64,000 bases of DNA from an uncultured Oscillibacter sp. (GCF_910579365.1 NZ_CAJTUX010000001.1:68605-132604); one strand, 5' to 3'. Counted from the stretch's first letter, positions 25,254 through 34,045 are shown. Notes: generated by a model not told the origin, from the letters alone. Numbers and translations are program-made.

Positions 25254-25282
25254 ATTGTACACCCATCTTCAAAAAATGTCCA
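25254..25282 (-). promoter_or_regulatory. Promoter of the rnf operon
   Basis: On the minus strand TGGACA (25282-25277) and TACAAT (25259-25254) are separated by 17 bp. The start site would be near 25247, giving a leader of about 100 nt. Nothing else is recognised between here and 25432. Confidence 0.7.
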
Positions 25283-25432
25283 GACTGTGAACGGTGATTT
25301 TTCTGGAAAATTTGTAATTTCCTGCGGAACCCTTACGGCCTCACAGCCTTCCCGCCTCCGCCCAAAAAGAGGAAATTTTCCCCCGCAGGCGGAAAGTGGG
25401 GGCGCAATCGATTACCCGCCGGGACAGCTTTC

Positions 25433-26077
25433 TCAGCGGCCCAAAACCAGCTCCGCCAGCCGCTCCGAGGGGTCCAGGACAGGGAGGTCCGTCCGCCTTT
25501 GCAGAGCCGCCTTTACATAGGGGAAGTGGGTGCAGCCCAGGACCACCGCCTCCGCGCCGTTTTGCTCGAAGAAGCGGAGCAGCGTCTCCAGGCCGCAGTC
25601 CTCCACAAGGATCTCCGGCGGCGTTCCCGCCTCCACGCCCTGGACCAGCGCCAGGTTCGCCGCGCCCAGGACCAGAATCTCCGGCGAGGCGTTCACCATG
25701 GCCCGCTCCACTCCGGCGGCGCCCTGGCAGTTGGCGGCCAGAACGCCCACCCGGCGATAGGTTCGGGCGATCTCGCCATAAACGTCCATGGGCGTCCAAA
25801 TCCGGAGACCCCGCGGTTCCGCCAGGGCGCGGGCGTCGATGGTGGCGCTGAGGGAGTTGCAGTAAAGCAAAACCCGCTCCAGGCCCTGCGCGCGGATGCG
25901 GTCCAGAATGGCTCCCACGGCGCGCTCCCGCGCGGTCTGAGGCCCGGTCTGGAATATGGTCTGTTCCTCCGGCGTCTGGGAGACGGGGAAGCCCAGGGCC
26001 CGGGCTCCTTTTTTCTTTAATAACCCGGCGCCCATCCGGGTGTCCACCGGGGTTCCGGCGATGACGGCGATGTTCAT
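25433..26077 (-). CDS. Aspartate/glutamate racemase family protein
   Basis: A 214-aa cytoplasmic protein with both catalytic-cysteine motifs of the Asp/Glu racemase superfamily: LLYCNSLSATID and VVLGCTHFPYVK. It is shorter than MurI (about 265 aa) and lacks the DSGxGGL start of glutamate racemase; the N-terminus reads MNIAVIAGTPVDTRMGAGLL. So racemase activity is likely, but the substrate (Asp, Glu or another amino acid) is open. It stands alone, on the strand opposite to the flippase. The start at 26077 has AAAGGAA upstream. Confidence 0.8.
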   Translation of the reverse strand: MNIAVIAGTPVDTRMGAGLLKKKGARALGFPVSQTPEEQTIFQTGPQTARERAVGAILDRIRAQGLERVLLYCNSLSATIDARALAEPRGLRIWTPMDVYGEIARTYRRVGVLAANCQGAAGVERAMVNASPEILVLGAANLALVQGVEAGTPPEILVEDCGLETLLRFFEQNGAEAVVLGCTHFPYVKAALQRRTDLPVLDPSERLAELVLGR

Positions 26078-26220
26078 TTGTGTGTTCCTTTCCGGCTTTT
26101 TATTCGAGGTTTTGTGGGGGTGACTTTGATTGTACCACAGCCCCGCCGCCGGTTCAACCCGAACCCTTTTTGTCCTACCCTCCCCTCCTCGTCCATATAG
26201 TGTAGGACGGGGGTGTTGTT

Positions 26221-27732
26221 TTGAAAAAGGGAAGCTCCATGTTTTACGGCGCTCTGCTGCTCACCGGCGCGAATCTCGTGCTCCGCCTGGCGGGCATGAG
26301 CTTTCAGGTCTATCTCTCCGGCCGGGTCGGAGCCGTCGGGGTGGGCCTTTTGCAGCTGGTCCTCTCCGTGCGGATGCTGGCGTTCACCGTCGGCTCCGCC
26401 GGGGCCCGGACCTGCGCTCTCTACCTCTCCGCCGAGGCCCTGGGGCGGCGGCGGAACGTCCGGCCCGCCCTGGCGGGCTGCGTCTGGTACTGCCTCCTCT
26501 TTTCCCTGCCCACGGCGGCGGGGATGTGGGCCCTCGCGCCCCGGATTGCCTGCGGCTGGATTGGGGACACCGCCGGGGAGGCGGCCCTCCGGGCCTTCGC
26601 CCTGTTTCTGCCCGTGGGCTGCCTGAACGGCGTGATGACCGGCCTCTTCACCGCCGCCGGGCGGCTGCGGACTCTGGTGGCGGTGGAATTTCTGGAGCAG
26701 GGCTGCTCCATGGCGGTCACCTTCGCCCTGCTCGCCCGCTGGGCGGGGGAGAATACGGAGCGGGCCTGCCTCTCCGTGGCCCTGGGGTCCTCCGCGGCGG
26801 CGGCGCTGTCCCTGGGGGCTCTGTGGGCGCTCCGGCAGGAGGGGCCGCCTGCCGGCCGGGAGGACCGCCCGCCCTGGCGGCGGGTGGCCCGCATGGCGCT
26901 GCCGGTGGGGCTGGCGGACGATCTGCGGGCGGGGCTGAACACCATTGAAAATCTCATCATCCCCCGGCGGCTGGCCCTGTTCGCCGGGACGGTGAACGCC
27001 ATGGCGGATTACGGCGTCCTTCACGGCATGGTCTTCCCGGTGCTGATGTTTCCCGCCGCCATCCTGGCCTCCCTGGCGGATCTGCTGGTGGCGGAGTTCT
27101 CCCGCTGCGCCCGCCGCCGGGGGCAGGTCCGGGTCCGCTACCTGGCCCGGCAGGGGCTGCGGGTCTCCTGGCTCTTCGGCATCTGCGCCGGAGGGATGAT
27201 CTTTGCCGCCGCCCGGCCCCTGGGAGAGCTGCTCTATCACAGCGAGGCCGCCGGGGCCTGCCTCCGGCTGTACGCGCCCCTGGTCCCCATTCTCTACCTG
27301 GACGTCGTGGTGGACGCCATGTGCAAGGGCCTGGGCCAGCAGAGCGCCAACGCCCGCTACAACCTCATGACGAACCTGCTGGACGTGGCCCTTCTCTGGC
27401 TGCTGCTGCCCCGGTGGGGCATGGGGGGCTATTATTTCAGCTTTGCCGCCTCCCACCTGGTGAACTTTGCCCTGAGCCTCCGGCGGCTGGGACAGTCGGC
27501 GGGCCTGCGGTTCACTCCGGGCCCGGCGGTGCGGGCGTTTCTCTGCGCCGCTGCCGCCGCGCTGCCGGGATTCCTTCTCCGTCCCCAGGCGGGAGCGGCG
27601 GGGGCTCTGGTTCCCATGGGATGCTATCTGCTGGCGCTGGGGGCGCTGTGGCTGGCCTTCCGGGTGGTGGGGCGGCGGGATGCGCTGTGGCTCAAGGGCT
27701 TGGTGGGCGCTGGCCGGAAGCCCCGGGGCTGA
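26221..27732 (+). CDS. MOP-superfamily lipid flippase (SpoVB/MurJ-like)
   Basis: A 503-aa membrane protein with about 13-14 hydrophobic helices. The N-terminus (MKKGSSMFYGALLLTGANLV) and the arrangement of paired helices resemble SpoVB/polysaccharide-export flippases, which move lipid-linked cell-wall or spore-cortex precursors. Start: TTG at 26221 behind GGGGGTG gives the family-like MKKxS beginning; an ATG at 26239 with AAGGG upstream is an alternative that loses six residues. Very GC-rich coding sequence. The next genes encode a two-component system but the flippase itself looks monocistronic. Confidence 0.8.
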   Translation: MKKGSSMFYGALLLTGANLVLRLAGMSFQVYLSGRVGAVGVGLLQLVLSVRMLAFTVGSAGARTCALYLSAEALGRRRNVRPALAGCVWYCLLFSLPTAAGMWALAPRIACGWIGDTAGEAALRAFALFLPVGCLNGVMTGLFTAAGRLRTLVAVEFLEQGCSMAVTFALLARWAGENTERACLSVALGSSAAAALSLGALWALRQEGPPAGREDRPPWRRVARMALPVGLADDLRAGLNTIENLIIPRRLALFAGTVNAMADYGVLHGMVFPVLMFPAAILASLADLLVAEFSRCARRRGQVRVRYLARQGLRVSWLFGICAGGMIFAAARPLGELLYHSEAAGACLRLYAPLVPILYLDVVVDAMCKGLGQQSANARYNLMTNLLDVALLWLLLPRWGMGGYYFSFAASHLVNFALSLRRLGQSAGLRFTPGPAVRAFLCAAAAALPGFLLRPQAGAAGALVPMGCYLLALGALWLAFRVVGRRDALWLKGLVGAGRKPRG

Positions 27733-27803
27733 TGATTGAATTTTGCCGGAACTCCTGTTATAATAAAGAAAACGACATGCTGTTGGTGAAAGGAGCTTCC
27801 GCC

Positions 27804-28883
27804 ATGGCCTTCCGCAAACCCTGGGTCTCTCCCCTCTTTCCCGTCTCCCGGCGGGACTTCTTTGTCACGGCCGTCATTCTCCTCTGCGCGGTGCTGCTGT
27901 GCTTCTTCCTCCGGCTGGCGGGCAGCATCGACGGCTTCGCCGCCCCGGTCTTCGTGCTGGCGGTGCTGCTGATTTCCCGGCTTACCAGCGGCTACCTCTA
28001 TGGGTTCCTCTCCGTGATCCTGGGGGTGGTCTTCGTCAACTTTATCTTCACGTATCCCTACTGGGCCTTCGACTTCCACAATCCCGGCTATCCGCTGACC
28101 TTCTTCACGCTGCTGATGATCTCCCTCATCACCAGCACCCTCACCGCCCAGGCCAAGCGGCAGGCCAGCCTCCTGGCGGAGAACGAGCGGGAGAAGATGC
28201 GCTCCGGCCTTCTGCGCTCCGTCTCCCACGACATCCGGACGCCGCTGACGTCCATCGTGGGGTCCACTTCCGCCGTGCTGGAGAACCCGGGCCTCTCGCC
28301 CCAGGAGCAGCGGAAGCTGCTGGAAAACGCCCGGGAGGAGGCCCAATGGCTGATCCGGGTGGTGGAAAACCTCCTCTCCATCACCCGCATGGGGGACGAT
28401 CAGGCCCCCATCGCCAAGGAGCCGGAGCCCGCCGAGGAGGTGCTGGGCGAGGCGGCCCGAAAGTTCCGCCGGCGCTTTCCCAAGGTAAACGTCGCCGTCT
28501 CCGTGCCGGAGGAGCTGGTGATGGTACCCATGGACCCCATTCTCATAGAACAGGTGCTGGCCAACCTCCTGGAGAACGCCGCCGTTCACGGAGGGGCCGC
28601 CAACATCGCCCTCTCCCTGGAGAAGGAGGGCGCTTGCACCCGGTTCGCTGTCCGGAACGACGGCCGGGGCATCCCCAAAAACGAGCTGGACAGCCTTTTT
28701 GACGGCCGCCTCAAACCCCAGCGCCCCCCGGACGGCGACGGGAAGCGGAACATGGGCCTGGGGCTCTCCGTCTGCCGGGCCATCGTTCTGGCCCACGGGG
28801 GAACCATCGGGGCCCGGAACCTGCCCCAGGGGGCGGAGGTCTTCTTCTCTCTGCCCCTGACCGCCAAGGAGGTGCCGTCATGA
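27804..28883 (+). CDS. Sensor histidine kinase, KdpD-like C-terminal architecture
   Basis: A 359-aa protein starting at the ATG at 27804 (AAAGGAG 8 nt upstream). Four hydrophobic helices (about 15-110) match the DUF4118 membrane block of KdpD. HisKA (SVSHDIRTPLTSIVGSTSAV, phospho-accepting His in SHDIRTPL) and HATPase (LENAAVHGG, NDGRGIP, GLGLSVCRAIVLAHGG) domains follow. The N-terminal KdpD osmosensor and Usp domains of full KdpD (about 900 aa) are missing, and no kdpFABC genes are nearby. The stop overlaps the regulator start (ATGA). Confidence 0.9.
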   Translation: MAFRKPWVSPLFPVSRRDFFVTAVILLCAVLLCFFLRLAGSIDGFAAPVFVLAVLLISRLTSGYLYGFLSVILGVVFVNFIFTYPYWAFDFHNPGYPLTFFTLLMISLITSTLTAQAKRQASLLAENEREKMRSGLLRSVSHDIRTPLTSIVGSTSAVLENPGLSPQEQRKLLENAREEAQWLIRVVENLLSITRMGDDQAPIAKEPEPAEEVLGEAARKFRRRFPKVNVAVSVPEELVMVPMDPILIEQVLANLLENAAVHGGAANIALSLEKEGACTRFAVRNDGRGIPKNELDSLFDGRLKPQRPPDGDGKRNMGLGLSVCRAIVLAHGGTIGARNLPQGAEVFFSLPLTAKEVPS

Positions 28884-29587
28884 ACATCCGGGAAAAGATA
28901 CTGGTCATTGAGGATGAGAAGAGCATCGCCCAGTTCATCGCCGCCGTGCTGGACGGGCAGGGCTATGAGACCGTGCAGGCCCGCACCGGGCGGGAGGGGC
29001 TCTCCATGCTCTCCTCCCACTGCCCGGACCTGGTGATTCTGGACCTGGGGCTGCCGGATATGGACGGGCTGGACATTCTCCGCCAGCTGCGCAGCTGGTC
29101 CAGCCTGCCGGTGGTGGTGGTCTCCGCCCGGTCCCACGAGCGGGACAAGGTCACCGCCCTGGACCAGGGGGCCGACGATTATCTCACCAAGCCCTTCGGC
29201 ACCGCCGAGCTGCTGGCCCGGGTCCGCACCGCCATCCGCCACACCCGCACCGCCAGCGGCAACGGCGAGATCGCCCAAAAGGGCACCTACACCGTGGGAG
29301 AGCTGGTCATCGACTACAACAAGCACCAGGTTCTGGTCCGGGGGAAAAACGTGAAGCTCACCCTCAGCGAGTTCCGCATCGTGGCCCTGCTGGGCAAGCA
29401 CGCCGGGAAGGTGCTGACCTACGACTTTATCATCCGGGAGCTCTGGGGCCCCCGGGCCGGAGGGGGCAACCAGATTCTGCGGGTCAACATGGCCAACATC
29501 CGCCGCAAGATCGAGCGGAACCCCGCCGAGCCGGAATACCTCTTCACTGAGGTGGGCGTGGGCTACCGTCTGGCCGAGGGGGAATAG
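28880..29587 (+). CDS. OmpR-family response regulator (KdpE-like)
   Basis: A 235-aa regulator. Receiver domain: acidic pair in VIEDEKS, phospho-acceptor Asp in LVILDLGLPDMDG (about residue 54), and Lys in YLTKPF. The C-terminal winged-helix Trans_Reg_C domain contains LTLSEFRIVALL, VLTYDFIIRELWG, ILRVNMANIRRKIE and EVGVGYRL. It overlaps the sensor gene by 4 bp, so the pair is co-translated. KdpE-like in sequence, but the target here is unknown because no potassium ATPase operon is in view. Confidence 0.9.
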   Translation: MNIREKILVIEDEKSIAQFIAAVLDGQGYETVQARTGREGLSMLSSHCPDLVILDLGLPDMDGLDILRQLRSWSSLPVVVVSARSHERDKVTALDQGADDYLTKPFGTAELLARVRTAIRHTRTASGNGEIAQKGTYTVGELVIDYNKHQVLVRGKNVKLTLSEFRIVALLGKHAGKVLTYDFIIRELWGPRAGGGNQILRVNMANIRRKIERNPAEPEYLFTEVGVGYRLAEGE

Positions 29588-29714
29588 ACCGCCTCTCCGA
29601 GGAAAAAAATTTACAGCATTTCCCAAACTCCCGCAAACCCTTGCGCCCACGGCGTTGGGAGATTTTCCCGCCGCACCCGCCGGAAAAATTTTGGGGGATT
29701 GTCGCAAAAAACAC

Positions 29715-29744
29715 TTGCGTCCCCCATATCTTGTGTGATATACT
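29715..29744 (+). promoter_or_regulatory. Promoter of nrdDG
   Basis: TTGCGT (29715-29720) and TATACT (29739-29744) have an 18-bp spacer. The leader to nrdD is about 55 nt. Confidence 0.55.
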
Positions 29745-29768
29745 CGCCCCGCTGCCGAAGTATTGTGG
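29721..29768 (+). promoter_or_regulatory. Pair of NrdR-box-like sites upstream of nrdD
   Basis: CCCCCATATCTTGTGT (29721-29736) matches the NrdR box ACACTATATATTGTGT at 12 of 16 positions and lies between the -35 and -10. TGCCGAAGTATTGTGG (29753-29768) matches at 9 of 16. The two are exactly 32 bp apart, the three-helical-turn spacing known for NrdR box pairs. The position fits ATP/dATP-dependent repression of ribonucleotide reductase genes. The second box is weak. Confidence 0.45.
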
Positions 29769-29805
29769 TCAAAACAGATATACATTCGATATAGGGGGAT
29801 ACCGC

Positions 29806-31983
29806 ATGAAAGTTATTAAGAGGAACGGCGCCGAGGTCTCATTCGACATCACCAAGATTATGGCGGCCATCACCAAGGCCAACGAAAGCATCGAAGAGGC
29901 GAAGCGCATGACCTCCACCCAGGTCCGGCGGATCGCCGAGTCTGTGGAGCTAGCCTGCCAGGAAATGGGCCGTTCCCCTTCCGTGGAGGAGATTCAGGAT
30001 CTGGTGGAGTATCAGATCATGGCCCACGGCGCCTTTGAGGTGGCGAAGAATTACGTCACATACCGCTATACCCGTTCCCTGGTCCGCCGGAGCAATACCA
30101 CGGACGAGCGCATCCTCAGCCTCATCGAATGCTGCAACGAGGAGGCCAAGCAGGAGAACTCCAACAAGAACCCCGTGGTGAACTCCACCCAGCGGGACTA
30201 TATGGCCGGCGAGGTCTCCCGGGACCTCAGCGAGCGGCTGCTGCTGCCCAAGGAGATCGTGGAGGCCCATCAGGAGGGCATCATCCACTTCCACGACTCC
30301 GATTATTTCGCCCAGCACATGCACAACTGCGACCTGGTGAACCTGGAGGACATGCTGCAAAACGGCACCGTCATCACCGGCACCATGATCGAGCGGCCCC
30401 ACAGCTTCGCCACCGCCTGCAACATCGCCACCCAGATTGTGGCGCAGGTGGCCTCCAACCAGTATGGCGGCCAGTCCATCTCCCTGGCCCATCTGGCCCC
30501 CTTTGTGGACGTCAGCCGGAAGAAGCTCCGGGTGATTGTGGAGCAGGAGCTGAAGGACGTGGGTATTGTCCTGGATGAGGAGCACCTCTCCGCCCTGGTG
30601 GAATCCCGCCTGCGGGAGGAGGTCCGGGGCGGCGTGCAGACCATTCAGTATCAGGTGCTGACGCTTCTGACCACCAATGGACAAGCCCCCTTTGTGACGG
30701 TGTTCATGTACTTGGGCGAGGCCAGAAACGAGCAGGAGCGGAAGGACCTGGCCCTTATCATCGAGGAGACCCTGGCCCAGCGCTACGAGGGCGTGAAAAA
30801 CGAGGACGGCGTGTGGATCACCCCCGCCTTCCCCAAGCTCATCTACGTGCTGGAGGAGGACAACATCCGGGAGGACGCCCCCTATTGGTATCTCACAAAG
30901 CTGGCGGCCAAGTGCACCGCCAAGCGGATGGTTCCGGACTACATCTCCGAGAAAAAGATGCTGGAGCTGAAGGTGGACAAGAACGGCGAGGGCCACTGCT
31001 ACACCTGCATGGGCTGCCGCAGCTTTCTGACGCCTTACGTGGACCCGGAGACGGGAAAGCCCAAGTACTACGGCCGGTTCAACCAGGGCGTGGTCACCAT
31101 CAACCTCCCCGACGTGGCCCTGAGCTCCGGCGGGAACGTCGAGAAGTTCTGGAAGATTTTCGACGAGCGGCTGGAGCTTTGCCACCGGGCCCTCCTGTGC
31201 CGCCATGAGCGTTTGAAGGGCACTCCTTCCGACGTGGCCCCCATTTTGTGGCAATACGGCGCCTGCGCCCGGCTCAAGAAGGGGGAGACCATCGACAAGC
31301 TGCTCTACGGCGGCTACTCCACCATCTCCCTGGGCTACGCGGGACTGTACGAGTGCGTGAAGTACATGACGGGCAAGAGCCACACGGACCCCTCCGCCAC
31401 GCCCTTTGCCCTCCAGATCATGGAGACCATGAACGCCGCCTGCCGGAAGTGGAAGGCGGAGCACAACATTGATTTCAGCCTCTACGGCACCCCGCTGGAG
31501 TCCACTACCTACAAATTCGCCAAGTGCCTCCAGCGCCGCTTCGGCATCATAGAGGGCATCAACGACAAGGGCTATATCACCAACAGCTACCACGTCCATG
31601 TGACGGAGCCGATCAACGCCTTTGATAAGCTGAAATTCGAGGCGCAGTTCCAGCACCTGTCCCCCGGCGGAGCCATCAGCTATGTGGAGGTGCCGGACAT
31701 GCAGAACAATCTGGAGGCGGTGCTCCAGGTGATGAAGTTCATCTATGACAACATCATCTACGCGGAGCTGAACACCAAGAGCGACTATTGCCAGGTCTGC
31801 GGCTGGGACGGGGAGATTCAGGTCGTGGAGGAGCACGGCAAGCTGGTTTGGAAGTGCCCCAAGTGCGGCAATACGGACCAGGACAAGATGAACGTGGCCC
31901 GGCGGACCTGCGGCTACATCGGGACCCAGTTCTGGAACCAGGGCCGGACCCAGGAGATTCGCGACCGGGTGCTGCATCTGTAA
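29806..31983 (+). CDS. nrdD: Anaerobic (class III) ribonucleoside-triphosphate reductase
   Basis: A 725-aa glycyl-radical enzyme that reduces NTPs to dNTPs without oxygen. An ATP-cone (residues about 3-95) gives allosteric control. The active-site region includes HFHDSDYF and CMGCRSFL. A Zn site is formed by CQVC (662, 665) and CPKC (684, 687). The glycyl-radical motif RRTCGYIG places the radical on Gly703, 23 residues from the C-terminus. The ATG at 29806 with GGGGGAT upstream fits the conserved MKVIKRNG start. It is followed by its activase gene. Confidence 0.96.
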   Translation: MKVIKRNGAEVSFDITKIMAAITKANESIEEAKRMTSTQVRRIAESVELACQEMGRSPSVEEIQDLVEYQIMAHGAFEVAKNYVTYRYTRSLVRRSNTTDERILSLIECCNEEAKQENSNKNPVVNSTQRDYMAGEVSRDLSERLLLPKEIVEAHQEGIIHFHDSDYFAQHMHNCDLVNLEDMLQNGTVITGTMIERPHSFATACNIATQIVAQVASNQYGGQSISLAHLAPFVDVSRKKLRVIVEQELKDVGIVLDEEHLSALVESRLREEVRGGVQTIQYQVLTLLTTNGQAPFVTVFMYLGEARNEQERKDLALIIEETLAQRYEGVKNEDGVWITPAFPKLIYVLEEDNIREDAPYWYLTKLAAKCTAKRMVPDYISEKKMLELKVDKNGEGHCYTCMGCRSFLTPYVDPETGKPKYYGRFNQGVVTINLPDVALSSGGNVEKFWKIFDERLELCHRALLCRHERLKGTPSDVAPILWQYGACARLKKGETIDKLLYGGYSTISLGYAGLYECVKYMTGKSHTDPSATPFALQIMETMNAACRKWKAEHNIDFSLYGTPLESTTYKFAKCLQRRFGIIEGINDKGYITNSYHVHVTEPINAFDKLKFEAQFQHLSPGGAISYVEVPDMQNNLEAVLQVMKFIYDNIIYAELNTKSDYCQVCGWDGEIQVVEEHGKLVWKCPKCGNTDQDKMNVARRTCGYIGTQFWNQGRTQEIRDRVLHL

Positions 31984-32001
31984 GGCGCGAAAGGAGCGGC
32001 C

Positions 32002-32529
32002 ATGTATTACGGCGAGATCAAGGACTGCGACATCGCCAACGGCGAGGGGGTTCGGGTGAGCCTCTTCGTCTCCGGCTGCACAAATCGCTGCCGGCACTGC
32101 TTCCAGCCCCAGACGTGGGCCTTTGACTATGGGCAGCCCTTCACCCAAGAGACGGAGGAGCGCATCCTGTCCCTGCTGTCCCCCAGCTATGTCAACGGGC
32201 TGACCCTCTTGGGAGGCGAGCCCTTCGAGCCTGAAAACCAGAGGGCGCTGCTTCCCTTCGTCCGGCGGGTGAAGGCGGCCTATCCGGAGAAGAGCGTTTG
32301 GGCGTACAGCGGCTTTACCTATGAAGAGCTGCTGGAGGAGGGAACCCATGCCCATTGCGAGGCGACGGCGGAGCTGCTGGGCCTTCTGGACGTACTGGTG
32401 GACGGCCGCTATGTGGAGGCGCTGAAGGACATCTCCCTTCGCTTCCGGGGCAGCTCCAACCAGCGCCTCATTGATCTGAACTCCACCCGGCGGACGGGAG
32501 CGGTGACGCTCCTGCCGGACCGGCGCTGA
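32002..32529 (+). CDS. nrdG: Anaerobic ribonucleotide reductase activating protein
   Basis: A 175-aa radical-SAM activase that generates the glycyl radical on NrdD. CTNRCRHC (Cys26, Cys30, Cys33) binds the 4Fe-4S cluster, LLGGEPFEP is the SAM-binding GGE loop, and WAYSGFTYEEL and DVLVDGRYVEAL are NrdG-typical. It begins 18 nt after nrdD with AAAGGAG upstream. Confidence 0.95.
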   Translation: MYYGEIKDCDIANGEGVRVSLFVSGCTNRCRHCFQPQTWAFDYGQPFTQETEERILSLLSPSYVNGLTLLGGEPFEPENQRALLPFVRRVKAAYPEKSVWAYSGFTYEELLEEGTHAHCEATAELLGLLDVLVDGRYVEALKDISLRFRGSSNQRLIDLNSTRRTGAVTLLPDRR

Positions 32530-32546
32530 CAAACGGAGGTTGTATC

Positions 32547-33005
32547 ATGATCACAATCGCACAGCGCATAGAGGCGCTTCGCACCGAGCGGGGCCTGAGC
32601 CGCCCCGCGCTTTCGGCCGCCCTGGGCTTTCCCAAGACGGCGGCGGAGAAGTTTGAAACCGGACGGCAGACGCCCTCCCAGGACCAGCAGAAGAAGCTGG
32701 CGGAGTACTTCGGCGTCTCCCTGGCCTATCTCCGGGGAGAGAGCGACGACCCCTCCGGCGGGGAGAGCTGGCTCAGCGGCGGTGTGCCCGGCGACGACGG
32801 GCCGGTCCAGATTCCGGCGGCCCGTCCCGCACCGAAAAAAAACCGCCCGGCGGCGGTGCAGGAGGATGGAGCGGTGTTCGGCGCCCTGCTGAAGAGCCCC
32901 TCCTTCCAGGCGCTGGTCCGCTCCGCCGCGCTGGAGGCCCTCCGGTCCCCCGAGGGGCAGGAGATTTTGGCCAAGGCCGTTCGCCGGGAGCTTGGCCGGG
33001 GCTAA
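32547..33005 (+). CDS. XRE-family DNA-binding protein
   Basis: A 152-aa protein with an N-terminal helix-turn-helix of the Cro/C1 type (residues 3-62; SRPALSAALGFPKTAAEKFETG is the helix-turn-helix core, then a TPSQDQQKKLAEYFGVSLAYLRGE block). A Gly/Pro/Lys linker and an amphipathic C-terminal region (about 105-150) may dimerise. It follows nrdG by 17 nt with its own GGAGGT, so it is probably in the nrd operon. Target unknown; it could act on nrd, or on the recombinase and switch downstream. Confidence 0.8.
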   Translation: MITIAQRIEALRTERGLSRPALSAALGFPKTAAEKFETGRQTPSQDQQKKLAEYFGVSLAYLRGESDDPSGGESWLSGGVPGDDGPVQIPAARPAPKKNRPAAVQEDGAVFGALLKSPSFQALVRSAALEALRSPEGQEILAKAVRRELGRG

Positions 33006-33035
33006 AACGCCTATGCTAATATGATAAGTATAACA

Positions 33036-33075
33036 ATGCCACGCCATGTCCTTGGACATGGCGTGGCATATTTTT
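33036..33075 (+). terminator. Terminator after the nrdDG-xre operon
   Basis: A perfect 16-bp inverted repeat (33036-33051 with 33054-33069) with a 2-nt centre is followed by ATTTTT. In the plus direction it should stop transcription from the nrd operon. Confidence 0.9.
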
Positions 33076-33092
33076 GGTGAATCGGGTACAAT
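33064..33092 (+). promoter_or_regulatory. Putative promoter of the recombinase gene
   Basis: TGGCAT (33064-33069, inside the terminator arm) and TACAAT (33087-33092) are 17 bp apart. The -35 is weak, so recombinase expression should be low, as is usual for switch invertases. Confidence 0.45.
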
Positions 33093-33126
33093 AGAAGCGC
33101 TTATGTTTGTGAAAGGAGCGCCATTT

Positions 33127-33972
33127 ATGGAAATTGATACCCTGACGCCAAGACAACTGCTCGCCTTCCAGGAGGCCCTGCGGCAGGAGGAGCGCGCCGC
33201 CGCCACCATTCAAAAATACCTCCGAGACCTCCGGGAATTTTCCGCCTGGCTGGCGGACCGCCCCCTCTCCCGGGAGGCTGCCGCCGGGTGGAAGGAAAGC
33301 CTCCTCTCCTCCGGCCTTGCCCCTGCCACCGTAAACTGCAAGCTCTCCGCCCTCAACGGGTTTCTCCGCTTTTCAGGGCGGGAGAGCTGCCGGGTGAAAT
33401 TCCTTCGGGTCCAGCGCCGGATGTTCCGGGAGCAGAGCCGGGAGCTTGGCCGGGGGGAATATCTTCGCCTGCTCTCCGCCGCCCGGGAGACCGGCCGGGA
33501 GGGACTGGCTTTGCTGATGGAGGCCATCTGCTCCACCGGCATCCGGGTCTCCGAGGTGCGCTATCTCACTGTGGAGGCCGCGCGGCAGGGGGAGGCCGTC
33601 ATCTATCTCAAAGGCAAAATCCGCACCATCCTGCTGCCGGGGAAGCTCCGGAAGAAGCTGCTGCGCTTTGCCCGGGAACAGAGAATCGCTTCCGGTGAGA
33701 TTTTTCTTGCCAGGGACGGGGGCAGCCTCTCCCGAAAGCAGATCTGGCGGGGGATGAAAGCTCTGTGCCGGAGGGCCGGGGTCCGCCCCTCCAAGGTCTT
33801 TCCCCACAATCTGCGGCATTTGTTCGCCACAACCTTCTATCAGGTGTGCCGGGATATCGTGAAGCTGGCGGACCTGTTGGGACACAGCTCCGTGGACACC
33901 ACGCGGATTTACCTCCTCTCCGGCGGAGCGGAGCATGCCCGCTGCTTAGAGCGCCTGCGGCTGGTCTGCTAG
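33127..33972 (+). CDS. Tyrosine recombinase (Xer/invertase type) next to an invertible promoter
   Basis: A 281-aa integrase-family recombinase starting at the ATG at 33127 (AAAGGAG upstream). An N-terminal SAM-like core-binding domain (about 5-85) precedes the catalytic domain with the full set Arg140, Lys164, His227, Arg230, His253 and Tyr262 (STGIRVSE, LKGKIRTILL, FPHNLRHLFAT, LGHSS, TTRIYLL). It is slightly shorter than XerC/XerD (about 295 aa). Its stop is only 3 bp before the left inverted repeat of a 249-bp segment holding a promoter, and a giant adhesin gene lies beyond. It is therefore the obvious candidate for inverting that segment, as RecV and Mpi-type recombinases do elsewhere. 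Confidence 0.88.
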   Translation: MEIDTLTPRQLLAFQEALRQEERAAATIQKYLRDLREFSAWLADRPLSREAAAGWKESLLSSGLAPATVNCKLSALNGFLRFSGRESCRVKFLRVQRRMFREQSRELGRGEYLRLLSAARETGREGLALLMEAICSTGIRVSEVRYLTVEAARQGEAVIYLKGKIRTILLPGKLRKKLLRFAREQRIASGEIFLARDGGSLSRKQIWRGMKALCRRAGVRPSKVFPHNLRHLFATTFYQVCRDIVKLADLLGHSSVDTTRIYLLSGGAEHARCLERLRLVC

Positions 33973-33975
33973 GGA

Positions 33976-33998
33976 ACGGAATGCGTATTTTGGGACGT
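33976..33998 (+). repeat. Left inverted repeat of the switch
   Basis: The core ACGGAATGCGTATTTTGG, then G, then ACGT. It begins 3 bp after the recombinase stop codon. The reverse complement recurs at 34202-34224 with G replaced by A at position 19. Confidence 0.9.
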
Positions 33999-34045
33999 TA
34001 TGCCCACACATTCACCTGCTTTGCGCCATATTTTGGCAGCAAATG

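Noticed and set aside
29950..32532. An 860-codon open frame antisense to nrdD-nrdG
   Set aside because: The plus strand encodes unmistakable NrdD and NrdG; the antisense frame is a shadow.
33036..33069. The 16-bp inverted repeat before the recombinase considered as a recombination site
   Set aside because: The arms are adjacent (2-nt centre), followed by a T-run, and differ from the switch repeats; a terminator explains it.
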